DNA of 64,000 nucleotides, taken from the NCBI GenBank assembly GCA_037501455.1, contig CM074862.1:82700001-82764000 (forward strand), in the 5' to 3' direction. Below, in pieces: positions 21,916-34,212 of the stretch; within the stretch, counting starts at the first letter, position 1, and the number at the start of each line of letters is the position of its first letter. This DNA is from Lantana camara (lineage: Eukaryota; Streptophyta; Magnoliopsida; Lamiales; Verbenaceae). The translations under genes were made by a program, and so were the position numbers. Below the pieces are notes generated by a model that was not told the origin of the DNA, ran no database searches, and saw only the letters and a list, made by a program, of their open reading frames with translations.

Positions 21916-23847
21916 TGTTGGAAAACATGAATCAGAAAGCAGCGGAATTTAAAAAAAATTTCCCAACAAAAGGACCTTCAACTCGCAATCGTGTAACCAA
22001 ATTCGTAAAGATAGAAAACTTACTTTTCTTTTGTTCTTTCTTGAAGCGTTTCAAGCCACCCAAGAACGCTCTTCTCGCGGCTTGATCCCCTCTCCTTGGT
22101 AAAGCTCGAATCTTCAAACTTCTAACTTGAAGTCTCTAGAGAAAGTCCACCAACTTGATCACAATCTAACTAGTAAGGATGCTAGTTCTCTAGTTAGTGT
22201 TTAGGCTTAACCTAGGGTTTAATTTAATCTTGGAGAAAGGAAGGTGTTCAACACATGAACCAAGAATTGTCTATTAGCTCCATAAGGAGCTCGAGCTCCC
22301 CTATTTATAGGGAGGGGGGTGCCGAAATTCCTAGTCCTTTATGGGCTAGGATTTTGGTCCCTCTCTCCTATTACTTGATCATCAAGTATTTTCCAACTTT
22401 GACTTTGAATTCTAATTCAAGTCAACTTCTAAGAGAGCTAAAAATATCCAAACTATTTTTGGATAATTTTATACTTTATTTATTATAAAATAAATAACTT
22501 ATTTTTATCTAATTAATTAATTCGTAATTAATTAACTAGAATATTTTCTCCAAAATTAGACTTTCTTTTTAATTCAAAATTAAACCAAAGTCTATTAAAT
22601 AATTAACTAATTAATTATTTAATATATATATAATATATATATACATACACGTGTGTGACACGTGTCACTCACGTGAGCCACACGTGTGACTTCACACGTG
22701 TGGAACCCTCTTGGCCCGATTAACTCGTTTAATCATTTTAAAGCCTCAACTCATGTAACCAAGTTGTTGTGTGTGACCCTCTAGGTTCTCAATTCAATTA
22801 GCAGTGACCCTAATTAATTAATTCACTAATTAATTAATCAGTCCACAGATTAAACGACCATAGTCTAGCAACAGGTGTTTAACCCCTAGCTGAATTGGAA
22901 TGTTCGGATTCGACAGAACCTTTAAGTCATTGATTCATGTGAGATACAATCCTCCTACTTACTATCTCTCAACCAAGATCTAGGGCAAGGGAATAATCAG
23001 AACCCTAATAATCCGGTCTTAAAGCTAAGTGCATTTCATATCCATTTGATCTCAATCCAAGAAACCCTTTTCTTGATGTCTTGATCTACTGCCTTGGCCA
23101 AGGACTCCATATGGCATATGAATGACTTACACAATAAGAGATCACCTTGCATATGTAAGTGTAGGTCCTTTCTTGATTCTCATTCACTTTCATGAATCAC
23201 TTGTGCAGCCCCAGCATAAGCCTTGAATCAGTTGTCTAAGGCGACACCCTTTAAAGCTTATACCAAAGACTACAGAGTTAACTCATAAAGTAACATGGAA
23301 CCTCAAGTCTAAGGATCAATTAATCACATCAATGACTCGTGAGATATTTCCTAATCTGGAAGTTTCCATTTCCTGAAATAGAAACTTCCTTTCCCATTTA
23401 GGAATATTCTCACACGGGGCACCTCGGTGAACTTACTTATTAAAGCAAGCACCCTCATGTATCACGCACGTATCAACTATACACTTTCCACCTCCATGAA
23501 ACAAGGTGGTCCTTCTTAAGGGCGTGATCCCACAAGCAAGCCTTAGAGGAGTCAGGTTGACACTCCCACTGTCTGTAGGACTCATCGGCTTGGAGTATTT
23601 TACTAATCATGACTTATGTGATATAGGGCTCGTTTCATGAACCATTTCACCTAAATGGTAGAGTCCTAAAGTCATCAGGATTAGGGGAGTTCTCATACAT
23701 GCACAGCTAAAATAAACGCATACCAAACAAGAGCATATAAAGAAGTGTTGCCTCAATTCGTTATTTCATTCAAAGATTGTCTGTGATTACAATAAGGAAA
23801 AGCACAAAGCGGATATACAATCGGCTTTTAGGGCACTATTCCTAACA
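21916..23847 (-). repeat. 3' LTR of the copia element
   Basis: 1932 bp; on the element's strand it runs TGTTAGGAATAG...TTTTCCAACA. Contains a cluster of five CACGTG motifs (22648-22700) next to an AT-rich TATA-like stretch. Small frames inside it are not supported as genes. Confidence 0.95.
22648..22700. promoter_or_regulatory. Five CACGTG (G-box/E-box) motifs in the copia 3' LTR
   Basis: CACGTG occurs at 22648, 22659, 22670, 22681 and 22695, i.e. four times at 11-bp spacing (one helical turn) and once after 14 bp. On the element's strand the cluster lies about 1.15 kb into the LTR, directly upstream of a TATA-rich run. CACGTG is the classic core bound by plant bZIP and bHLH factors; the promoter role is inferred. 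Confidence 0.7.
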
Positions 23848-23860
23848 TTCTCCCACTTGC
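23848..23860 (-). other. Polypurine tract of the copia element
   Basis: On the minus strand, AAGTGGGAGAA immediately precedes the 3' LTR start TGTTAGG. This is the usual form of a copia plus-strand primer. Confidence 0.85.
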
Positions 23861-23863
23861 CCG

Positions 23864-26800
23864 TCAAAGCCATTCTAAAGCTACTCTAAGTCCCATCTTC
23901 TGAAGATGACCTTGGAAAGCTTCTCGACTAAGGGGTTTAGTAAGTGGATCTGCCACGTTCTCTGCTGATGTGACCCTCTCAATTTGCACATCACCTCTTT
24001 TGATAATATCACGGATTAGGTGATACTTTCTCATAATGTGCTTGGTCCGTTGGTGAGATCTTGGTTGTCTTGCTTGAGCAACCGCCCCAGTGTTGTCACA
24101 AAACACAATAATGGGGTCTTTCATGCTAGGAACAACATTCAACTCTTGAATGAAGTTTCTAATCCAAACACCTTCCTTAGCTGCATCATTTGCAGCTAAG
24201 TATTCGGCCTCAGTGGTCGAATCTGCAGTGGTAGTTTGCTTGGAACTCTTCTAACTCACTGCTCCGCCGTTTAGGCAGAAAATGTATCCTGACATTGACT
24301 TAAAATCATCTAAGTCAGATGCAAAGCTTGCATCGCAGTATCCTTCGACAGTAAGATCTTTCTGACCTCCGTAAACTAAGAATAAATCTTTAGTACTTTT
24401 CAAGTACTTAAGAATATTCTTCACGGCAGCCCAGTTACCATCTCCAGGGTCAGATTGGAAACGACTCGTTACACTAAGTGCATAAGCCACATCCGGTCGA
24501 GTACATAACATTGCATACATTATGCTACCTATTGCTGACGCATAAGGTGTATGAGTCATTCTCTCCTTCTCAAGGTTAGTCTTAGGACACATCTTCTTTG
24601 AAAGATATGTTCCTACACTCATAGGAAGGTTCTTAACCTTTGCTGACTCCATATTGAATCTCTTCAATACTTTGTCAATGTACATCGATTGTGATAGTCC
24701 TATTAACCTTCTAGATCTATCTCTATAGATTTTAATTCCAAGGATATAGGACGCATCACCAAGATCTTTCATCTCGAATTGGTTCGATAACCATAACTTA
24801 GTTACTTTCATGTCATCCTTCGAATTCCCAATAAGAAGGATGTCATCAACATAAAGTACTAAGAATTGCACTGAGGTCTCCAATTCCTTTCTATACACAC
24901 ATGATTCATTCGTAATTTGGATGAAGCCAAACGCTTTGACCGATTCATCAAATCGAATGTTCCAATTCCTAGAAGCCTGCTTCAATCCATAGATTGATCT
25001 TTGGAGTTTGCAAACCTTTTGCTCACTCCCACTGAATGTGAAACCTATGGGTTGCTCCATATAAATGTCTTTATCAATGTCACCATTGAGAAAGGCAGTT
25101 TTCACATCCATTTGCCATATCTCATAGTCATAATATGCAGCAATGGCAAGCATGATTCGAATGGACTTTTGCATTGCAACTGGTGAAAAGGTTTCGTCAA
25201 AGTCTACGCCGGGTCTTTGAGTGAATCCTTTTGCAACCAGTCTTGCCTTGTAGGCTGCAATGCTTCCATCAACTCCAAGCTTTCTCTTAAAGATCCATTT
25301 GCAACCTATGGGTTTGACCCCATCAGGCAAATCTACCAAGGTCCAAACTTGGTTGGAGTTCATGGAATCCATTTTGGATTTCATGGCTTCTATCCACTGT
25401 TCAGAGTCAGAATCTGAAAGTGCCTCCTCATATGTTAAAGGATCATTATCCTTTTGAGAGATTTCATGGAAGAATCCATACCATCTCTCCGGCTGTCTAG
25501 GAGTGCGTTCAGAACGCCTTAGAGGAGGATTTTCATGTGTATCGAAATTCGTGATTGGTTGTGGTTGATCAGAGTGGGACGTTTCTTCAGTGGGTGGTGT
25601 GGGGTCACTTTGTACTTCTTCTAATTCTATGATCTTGCCTTTCTTTTCTTTAAGGAACGGTTCCTCAAGAAAAGTGGCATTTCTGGAAACAAACACCTTT
25701 TGCTCAGATTGATCATAGAAATAGTATCCTATGGATTCCTTAGGACAACCTACAAAGTAGCATAAGTTAGAACGAGATTCTAACTTATCTCCCACTGTCC
25801 TCTTCACGTAAGCAGGACAACCCCAAATTCTTAAGTAAGAATAACTAGGGATTTTACCATGCCACATTTCATAGGGCGTCTTGGGGACTGACTTAGAGGG
25901 AACTAGATTCAGAATCTTTGTTGCACTTTCTAGGGCATAACCCCAGAAAGAATGTGGTAAGTCAGTGAAACTCATCATGGAACGAACCATATCAAGTAGG
26001 GTTCGATTCCTTCTCTCAGAAACTCCGTTAAGTTGAGGAGTTCCCGGAGGAGTCCACTGAGAGATAATCCCATTATCTTTGAGATGATTAAGGAATTCTT
26101 CACTAAGATACTCGCCTCCTCGATCAGATGGAAGTGCTTTGATCTTGTGACCAGTTTGGTTCTCAACCTCCTTTTGAAATTCTAAGAATTTCTCAAAAGC
26201 TTCAGATTTATACTTCATTAAGTATACATAACCATACCGACTAAAGTCATCAGTAAAGGTTATGAAGTACTGATGATTGTTTCTAGTGCTTACACTAAGC
26301 GGTCCACAAACATCAGTATGGATCAAATCCAAAACCTCAGTGGCACGTTCCACAGTTCCTTTAAAAGGAACTTTGGACATCTTTCCTTTGAGACAGGATT
26401 CGCAAGAGGTCAACTCTTTGAGATCATTTTCAGAGAATGATCCTAAAGTGTTTATCTTGCTAATTATGTTCTTGGAAATGTGTCCTAATCTAGCGTGCCA
26501 TAAGGGAGCTGAAACTTTGTCATCTCTCTTACGCTTTGTTTCTCGTTGTATATTCATAATATTGATATTTTGAGTTAGGTAAAGTCCATTACTTAGAGTA
26601 CCGATGTGAACGGAAGAGTTGTTCCGTTTGATAAAATATTTACCATTCTTAATATAAATTTCATAACCTTCACAATCTAATATTGGAACTGAAATTATAT
26701 TACGAATAATGCTCGGTACATAAAGGACTTTGTTTAATACTAACTCAAAACTACCTAAATCTAATCTAATTGTGCCTAAAGCTCGAGCTTCAACGTTTCA

Positions 26801-27784
26801 GCCATCGCCGATCTTCAAGACACATTCTCCTTCTTTGAGTTGTTGGACCTCACTTAGCATCTGTACATCATTACAGATATGAGTTCCACAACCAGTATCA
26901 AGTACCCAAGAACTAGAATTAATAGAAAGATTTACTTCAACGAGAAAGATACCTTTCTTTAGAGTAGCCTTGTACTCTGGGCAGTTACTCCTCCAATGTC
27001 CCGCTTTGCCACAATGGAAGCAAACATCCTCTTTCTGATCACGCTTCTTCTTTTGGGCCTTCCCCTTCGAAATGCCACCAGTGGGCCTAAGGGGTTTCTT
27101 CTTCTTCTTTTGGGCTTTCTTGCCCTTACCTTTAGAAGGCCCAGAAGAGGAAGATGGAGCATTCACCATCAAAACCTTATTGTCCTTCTTGATCGTGCTT
27201 TCAGCAGTCACAAGCTGACTAATCAGCTCAGCTACAGTAGCACCAGCATGATTCATGTTGAAGTTAAGGACAAATGGGTTGAATGATGGTGGGAGCGAAG
27301 CTAGCAACAAATCCACTGAAAGCTCATCTTTCAGTGGCATGTCCATGGAAGCAAGTTTCTTAGTAAGGGCAAGAAACTTGAGTCCATATTCATGGACACT
27401 TGAACCTTCCCTCATTCTCAAGTGGAACAATTCCTTTGAAGTGTTATACCTTGTAACACGTTCATGAGGGCGGTAAAGTTGCTCTAAGTGGTCGTAAATC
27501 TCCCAAGCAAATTCCATGGCCTCATGTTGCCTTTGCAAGTCCGGAGACATGTTAGCCAACATAAGGCAACGGGCTTGGAGATTATCATCCTTCCACTTCT
27601 GAATCGCGTCCCGCTCGGCCTGAGTGGGAGCCTCCCCTTCGGGAATAGGCTCCCCTTCGAAGAGAACATAAGTTCTCTTCTCAGAATCTAAAATGATTTT
27701 TAGATTCCTCAGCCAATCAGAATAGTTGGGACCAGTCAACTTGTTTGACTCGAGGATCGATACAAGAGGGTTTTTGGTTGCCAT
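23864..27784 (-). pseudogene. Copia gag-pol polyprotein with two in-frame stops
   Basis: One continuous frame of about 1307 codons from ATG 27784 to the stop at 23864. Order: gag (GPNYSDWLRNLKIIL, Lys-rich stretch, zinc knuckle CFHCGKAGHWRSNC near residue 262); protease (WVLDTGCGTHICND, near 299); integrase (LWHARLGH...CESCLKGKM, Asp in IHTDVCGPLS, GGEYLSEEF, Glu in NGVSERRNRTLLDM); RT (YVDDILLIGN); RNase H (YCDASFASD, TTEAEYLAA, DNTGAV). TGA at 26798-26800 follows the protease segment IGDG. TAG at 24251-24253 replaces the Trp expected in GAVSWKSSKQ, cutting off the RNase H end. No frameshift was found. The gag/pol products would act in cytoplasmic particles; this copy would need partners supplied by others. 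Confidence 0.93.
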
Positions 27785-30014
27785 TTCAAAACACGTAGAG
27801 AATCACAGAATCTACGACCTAAATGGTAAAACAGAGAACTAGTGAGCATGCTGAATTATAACGATATACAAAAGATAAGGTCTTTAATCTATTGTAGCTC
27901 CCACTGTTTTTCAAAGATCTAGAATTCCCAAAGATCTAAGAGGAACACGTTTCCCAATGGGTACTAAGATCTTAGGCATTTTACCTCGAACCCACGACTC
28001 GCGGACATTCTAAGTAAGAACCCTAGGTAGGTACAACTTACCAATTCTAACACCTTTAGAATTCTTAGTAATTGTTTTTGCATCACCTATCTTTCAATAT
28101 GGACCCACGACTCGTGCGACATCCATATTTACTTAGGCGTTAAGCTAGACCCATCAATCATAAGATCATGACCAAAACTTAGTTCGAACGACCCACGACT
28201 CGCGGACATCGCCCTTGCTAAAATTGACCACGAAATATTGACCATTTAAAAATGATTAATTAGGTAACTAAGAACTAATAAGCTCCACTAGCTATCCCAC
28301 GACTCGCGGACAATAACTAGCTTTACTTACTAAACTTAAAACCTATTGATGGAATGCTAGGAATTTAATTCAAAATTTGCATCTCGAATTAAACACCTAT
28401 TTGTTCGAAATTTTCTTAATATTTAATGGGAATTTTCGAATCAACCGGAGAGTTGTCCGGTTCGACCTCACCAACATATATGTTATCCAATTTTATTAGT
28501 CTTGATTAATGCAAGTACACTTAAATGCATTTCAAACAAGCACATAAACAGATAACATGTCCTAGCATGATACTAACATGTAATGATCATGGGTTCTACC
28601 TATCTTATGCGTGATATGCGGGAGCCACTCCACAATCACAAGTTCTAACATACATACCACATAAACAGTTTAAATCACATAAGGGAAAGCGGTAACAAAA
28701 TACGAGCCCTATCTCTATTACATTTAACAATTGAGATTCCCCTCCCTAACATTTTGAGGGGTCTTTACTTATGGCCTCCTTGTTACTTGAATGTGGTCCA
28801 TCTTACTCCATGGGTGCATTGTCTCCAAAATGAAAATAAAACCTCACCACCTATCTCTACTCTCAAATTACAATAAAAAGAAAAAGACATAAAGTAATAA
28901 GGCTCAATCTTCATATTGGCCTTAGACAATTACACGGGGCAAACCCCGGCCTCAAAAACAGTAATATGGAAAGCCACATAATAAATCACATAACAGTACG
29001 CACATAAGTGAGGCTCCAACCTCAATTGAAAAACGCAATTATAGGGCTCCAACCCCAATTTAAACCATCCATGTGCATAAATTAAAACCACACATAGATC
29101 TAAACCCATGATCACCTAACATGCTTTTGCGAGAATTTAAATTTAGCCAATAAATTAAAATTCTCGTTTCAAGTCCTAATGACTTAAAACACGACTTAGA
29201 TGCAATTCTTGTTCAAGAGCCTTTTTCAATAAAACCCGAAAAACAATAAACCAATAAAATTCCAATTAATTTCCAAAATTAATAATTTTATTCTTTCATT
29301 ATTTTCAGAAAATAAAATTCATAATTTTCCCAAAATCCAAATCGCTTCAATTTCTCAAAAATCCTAATTTAATCAAAATTTTAAAATAATTTTATTTTAA
29401 CAAAACTGATTTTAAAAGATAAAATTAAAATAAAATTAAATCGGGATTTTACGGACCGAAAACACGAAAAACACGAAACACGAAAAACGACCCCAAAAAA
29501 AGTGCCCAGCCGCGTGAGGCACCGCCGCGCAGCAGCGCGCGGCAGTTGCCGCTCGCGTGCGCACGCTGGGCGTGCATCATGCGCGCGCCGCGACTAGGCA
29601 GGCTGAGCAGGCGTCCCGCGCGGTTGCGGGACGAACTGGGGGGCGCGCCCGGGACAGCTCCCGCGCTGTTGCGGGAGGAGCTGGGCGGCGGCGACGGGCT
29701 TGGGCGTGCGACGTGCTAGCACCCCTAGGCTCGTTGCTTTTCGTGTTCGTTTCGTATTTCTGGGTTTCTCGAAAACCCGGTTCAATCCAAAAATTAAAAA
29801 TTCGATTTAAACATATTTCAATCAAAACGGTTTTCAAAATCACAATTTAAGAAAACAGTTTCAGAAATTCAGGAAAAATTACAGTTTCGTATTTCAGGCT
29901 TTCTAAAAGAACTCATGAATACCTAATTCGCATCTAAGCCTAAGAATTTCTACCAAATTCAGAATAATTGAGACGAATCAGAAACACGATTAACGAGGTG
30001 GCTCTGATACCACT
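27785..30014 (-). other. Untranslated leader and primer-binding site of the copia element
   Basis: About 2.2 kb between the 5' LTR and gag. The tRNA-Met primer site TGGTATCAGAGCCA (29999-30012) lies two bases from the LTR. A GC-rich block (about 29500-29730) holds two similar hairpins. At 27991, 28104, 28192 and 28296 the short motif CCCACGACTCG(C)GGACA recurs. No supported gene; frames in the GC-rich block look like composition artefacts. Confidence 0.75.
29613..29677 (-). repeat. Paired GC-rich hairpins in the copia leader
   Basis: GTCCCGCGCGGTTGCGGGAC (29613-29632) and CTCCCGCGCTGTTGCGGGAG (29658-29677) each form a 7-bp stem with a 6-base loop. The outer pair is G-C in one and C-G in the other, a compensatory change. 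They lie some 320-390 bases inside the 5' LTR border on the element's strand. Confidence 0.7.
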
Positions 30015-31946
30015 TGATGGAAAACACGAATCAGAAAGCAGCGAAATTTAAAAAAAATTTCCCAACAAAAGGACCTTCAACTCGCAATCGTGTAACCAAA
30101 TTCGTAAAGATAGAAAACTTACTTTTCTTTTGTTCTTTCTTGAAGCGTTTCAAGCCACCCAAGAACGCTCTTCTCGCGGCTTGATCCCCTCTCCTTGGTA
30201 AAGCTCGAATCTTCAAACTTCTAACTTGAAGTCTCTAGAGAAAGTCCACCAACTTGATCACAATCTAACTAGTAAGGATGCTAGTTCTCTAGTTAGTGTT
30301 TAGGCTTAACCTAGGGTTTAATTTAATCTTGGAGAAAGGAAGGTGTTCAACACATGAACCAAGAATTGTCTATTAGCTCCATAAGGAGCTCGAGTTCCCC
30401 TATTTATAGGGAGGGGGGTGCCGAAATTCCTAGTCCTTTATGGGCTAGGATTTTGGTCCCTCTCTCCTATTACTTGATCATCAAGTATTTTCCAACTTTG
30501 ACTTTGAATTCTAATTCAAGTCAACTTCTAAGAGAGATAAAAATATCCAAACTATTTTTGGATAATTTTATACTTTATTTATTATAAAATAAATAACTTA
30601 TTTTTATCTAATTAATTAATTCGTAATTAATTAACTAGATTATTTTCTCCAAAATTAGACTTTCTTTTTAATTCAAAATTAAACCAAAGTCTATTAAATA
30701 ATTAACTAATTAATTATTTAATATATATATAATATATATATATACACACGTGTGTGACACGTGTCACTCACGTGAGCCACACGTGTGACTTCACACGTGT
30801 GGAACCCTCTTGGCCCGATTAACTCGTTTAATCATTTTAAAGCCTCAACTCATGTAACCAAGTTGTTGTGTGTGACCCTCTAGGTTCTCAATTCAATTAG
30901 CAGTGACCCTAATTAATTAATTCACTAATTAATTAATCAGTCCACAGATTAAACGACCATAGTCTAGCAACAGGTGTTTAACCCCTAGCTGAATTGGAAT
31001 GTTCGGATTCGACAGAACCTTTAAGTCATTGATTCATGTGAGATACAATCCTCCTACTTACTATCTCTCAACCAAGATCTAGGGCAAGGGAATAATCAGA
31101 ACCCTAATAATCCGGTCTTAAAGCTAAGTGCATTTCATATCCATTTGATCTCAATCCAAGAAACCCTTTTCTTGATGTCTTGATCTACTGCCTTGGCCAA
31201 GGACTCCATATGGCATATGAATGACTTACACAATAAGAGATCACCTTGCATATGCAAGTGTAGGTCCTTTCTTGATTCTCATTCACTTTCATGAATCACT
31301 TGTGCAGCCCCAGCATAAGCCTTGAATCAGTTGTCTAAGGCGACACCCTTTAAAGCTTATACCAAAGACTACAGAGTTAACTCATAAAGTAACATGGAAC
31401 CTCAAGTCTAAGGATCAATTAATCACATCAATGACTCGTGAGATATTTCCTAATCTGGAAGTTTCCATTTCCTGAAATAGAAACTTCCTTTCCCATTTAG
31501 GAATGTTCTCACACGGGGCACCTCAGTGAACTTACTTATTAAAGCAAGCACCCTCATGTATCACGCACGTATCAACTATACACTTTCCACCTCCATGAAA
31601 CAAGGTGGTCCTTCTTAAGGGCGTGATCCCACAAGCAAGCCTTAGAGGAGTCAGGTTGACACTCCCACTGTCTGTAGGACTCATCGGCTTGGAGTATTTT
31701 ACTAATCATGACTTATGTGATATAGGGCTCGTTTCATGAACCATTTCACCTAAATGGTAGAGTCCTAAAGTCATCAGGATTAGGGGAGTTCTCATACATG
31801 CACAGCTAAAGTAAACGCATACCAAACAAGAGCATATAAAGAAGTGTTGCCTCAATTCGTTATTTCATTCAAAGATCGTCTGTGATTACAATAAGGAAAA
31901 GCACAAAGCGGATATACAATCGGCTTTTAGGGCACTATTCCTAACA
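30015..31946 (-). repeat. 5' LTR of the copia element
   Basis: 1932 bp. On the minus strand it begins TGTTAGGAATAG at 31946 and ends at 30015 in ...CCATCA, one base off the CCAACA of the other LTR. Otherwise about 99.4% like the 3' LTR. Confidence 0.95.
30747..30799. promoter_or_regulatory. Five CACGTG motifs in the copia 5' LTR
   Basis: The same five motifs and spacing as in the other LTR (30747-30799). As this is the 5' LTR, it is the copy that would drive transcription leftward, with the TATA-rich run at about 30719-30744 just downstream in sense. Confidence 0.7.
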
Positions 31947-31951
31947 GTTTT

Positions 31952-33809
31952 GATGCAGAATGGTAAGGTGATAGCTTATGCCTCGAGGAAATTGAAAGAT
32001 CATGAACAGAATTATCCCACTCACGATCTCGAGCTTGCAGCAGTGATCTTCGCTTTGGGAAAGTGGAGACACTACTTATATGGAATTTCTTTCGAGATCT
32101 TTTCCGACCACAAGAGTCTCCAGTATTTGTTTTCTCAGAAGGAATTAAACAAGAGACAGAGGCGTTGGATGGAGATGTTGGCGGATTATGAATGTACGAT
32201 TCGATACCATCCCGAAAAGGCCAACGTGGTCGCGGATGCACTTAGTAGGAAAGCGAGCGTGTCCAGTGTTAAAGTGGAAGTTGAGGATGAATCTGAATCT
32301 TTTAAGCCGAAAGCTAGTATTCGGAATATTACCGTTCAACCGGATCTTCAGCAGAGATTGTTTGAAGCTCAGAAAGTGGATTCCGAGGTTCAGAGGTTGG
32401 TACAGAAAGCTAGAAATGATTCAGAGAGTCCGTTCGGATTTGATGACACCGGGATTTTAAGGTTTAAGAACAGAGTGGTGGTTCCGGAAGAGTTGAAACG
32501 GTTGATATTAGAAGAAGCCCATCGGTCAGGGTATTCGATACATCCCGGGGGAAATAAGATGTATAAGGATTTAAAGAAATTTTATTGGTGGAATGGACTT
32601 AAGCGGGATGTAATCGACTTCGTGAGGCATTGTTTGACTTGCCAATTGGTGAAGGCAGAGCATCAGAAGCCATCGGGCCTACTTCAACCGTTAACTATTC
32701 CAGAATGGAAATGGCAGCAAGTGGCGATGGATTTTGTTTCGGGTCTTCCACGAGTGAAAGGTGGTTTAGATGGAATTTGGGTAATAGTGGATCGACTGAC
32801 GAAATCGGCACATTTTCTAGTTGTTCGGATGTCGGATAAGGTACCTAAATTGGCTAAGAAATATGTTGATGAAATCGTCCGACTTCATGGAGTACCGGTT
32901 AGCATTGTATCAGATCGGGATCCGAGGTTCACTTCTAGATTTTGGCAAGAATTGCAAAGGAATCTGGGCACAAGGCTTCAATTCAGCACAGCTTTCCATC
33001 CTCAGACGGACGGGCAATCGGAGAGATTAATTAAATATTTGGAGGATATGTTGAGAGCATGTGCATTGGATTTTTCGAGTTCGTGGAACGAACAATTGCC
33101 TTTGATTGAATTCGCCTATAATAACAGCTTTCAAGCATCGATAGAAATGGCTCCTTATGAGGCTCTCTACGGACGGAAATGCAGGTCACCGTTGTTCTTT
33201 GATTTGGAAGAATGGAATTGGGCGAAGCAAGAGGGTGTGAAACGAGGGGAGAACAAGGAAAAACCCTCTAAGTCCGTGCAAGAGGCAATTGATAAGGTTC
33301 AAATAATTAGACAACGGATGAAAGCAGCCCAGGACAGACAGAAAAGCTATGCCGATCACCGAAGGAAAGATCTTCAGTTTGAGGTTGGTGATAGGGTATT
33401 CTTGAAAGCCTCACCTCGTAAGGGATTTTCGAGGATTGGAAAAGGAGGGAAATTGAATCCTCGGTTTCTAGGACCGTATGAGATTTTGGAGAAAATTGGA
33501 GATACGGCCTATCGTTTGGACCTACCCCCGAGTTTGACCGGAATTCATAATGTATTTCATGTGTCTCAGCTTCGGAAATATTATCCGGATGAATCCGAAG
33601 TTATACCGGTCGAGGAAGTGGAATTAGAACCAAATCTCACCTTCGTTCAGAAGCCGATTAAAATATTGGATCGTAAATTTCATGAGCTTCGAAATCGGCG
33701 TATCCTACTAGTTAAAGTCTTATGGAGAAGTGACAAAACGGAAGAGGCTACGTGGGAGACGGAAGATAAAATGAAAAGATTTCATCCCGAGTTGTTTCCT
33801 GGCGAGTAA
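31952..33809 (+). pseudogene. Tekay RNase H-integrase-chromodomain (3' part of split polyprotein)
   Basis: Continues in phase after the second copy of the GTTTT duplication. Visible: rest of RNase H ([30 protein letters not shown]); integrase zinc finger ([18 protein letters not shown]); catalytic core with Asp in MDFVSGLP, Asp in IVSDRDPRF and Glu in [15 protein letters not shown]-like module; and a chromodomain-like C-terminus ([13 protein letters not shown]...[15 protein letters not shown]) ending at TAA 33807-33809. The chromodomain is expected to guide integration into heterochromatin (family knowledge). No stop or frameshift was found within this part, so the copia insertion appears to be the only gross coding lesion. 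Confidence 0.92.
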
Positions 33810-33810
33810 T

Positions 33811-33845
33811 GAATCCGAGGACGGATTCTTTTAAGGGGGAGAGGT
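33811..33845 (+). other. Hairpin plus polypurine tract before the family A 3' LTR
   Basis: The GAATCCG-AGGA-CGGATTC stem (33811-33828) starts one base after the stop. TTTTAAGGGGGAGAGGT then leads into the LTR at 33846. Identical to the copy at 15396-15430. Confidence 0.85.
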
Positions 33846-34146
33846 TGTGACGCCCCGATAATTCGGCCGTACAGGTATGACATAATTGTTTACCAAATTG
33901 CGCGAAATAATTATTTGTAAGTGTTTATATATTTATTTTATTTAATTATATTAAATGTTAATTAGTTATTTCTTTTAATAATATTGAAATCATATAATTA
34001 TGTATATAAATATGTATATATATATATTTAAGGTACACGTGTGCATGAGATTGTATTGCATGCATTTTACAATTTCAAATTTATTATGCATGCATGTAGT
34101 ATAATATGCATATATATATATATACACGTATGCATGTATTATAACC

Positions 34147-34148
<2 letters not shown>

Positions 34149-34206
<58 letters not shown>
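34149..34206. repeat. (AT)n microsatellite in the 3' LTR
   Basis: A pure AT run of about 58 bp, expanded relative to the 5' LTR copy. Confidence 0.9.

Positions 34207-34212
<6 letters not shown>

Larger units (their letters stand above)
21916..31946 (-). mobile_element. Complete Ty1/copia retrotransposon nested in the Tekay element
   Basis: 10,031 bp bounded by the direct repeat GTTTT (21911-21915 and 31947-31951). Two 1932-bp LTRs, primer site (29999-30012), ~2.2-kb leader, one gag-pol frame with integrase before RT (copia order), and a polypurine tract (GTGGGAGAA in sense) next to the 3' LTR. About a dozen LTR differences by eye (~0.6%), so the insertion is recent and younger than its Tekay host. 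Two in-frame stops disable gag-pol. I do not assign a copia lineage. Confidence 0.95.

Noticed and set aside
29557..29850. GC-rich frames on both strands in the copia leader
   Set aside because: Open on both strands because of composition (Arg/Ala-rich); no domain. Better explained as structured leader RNA.
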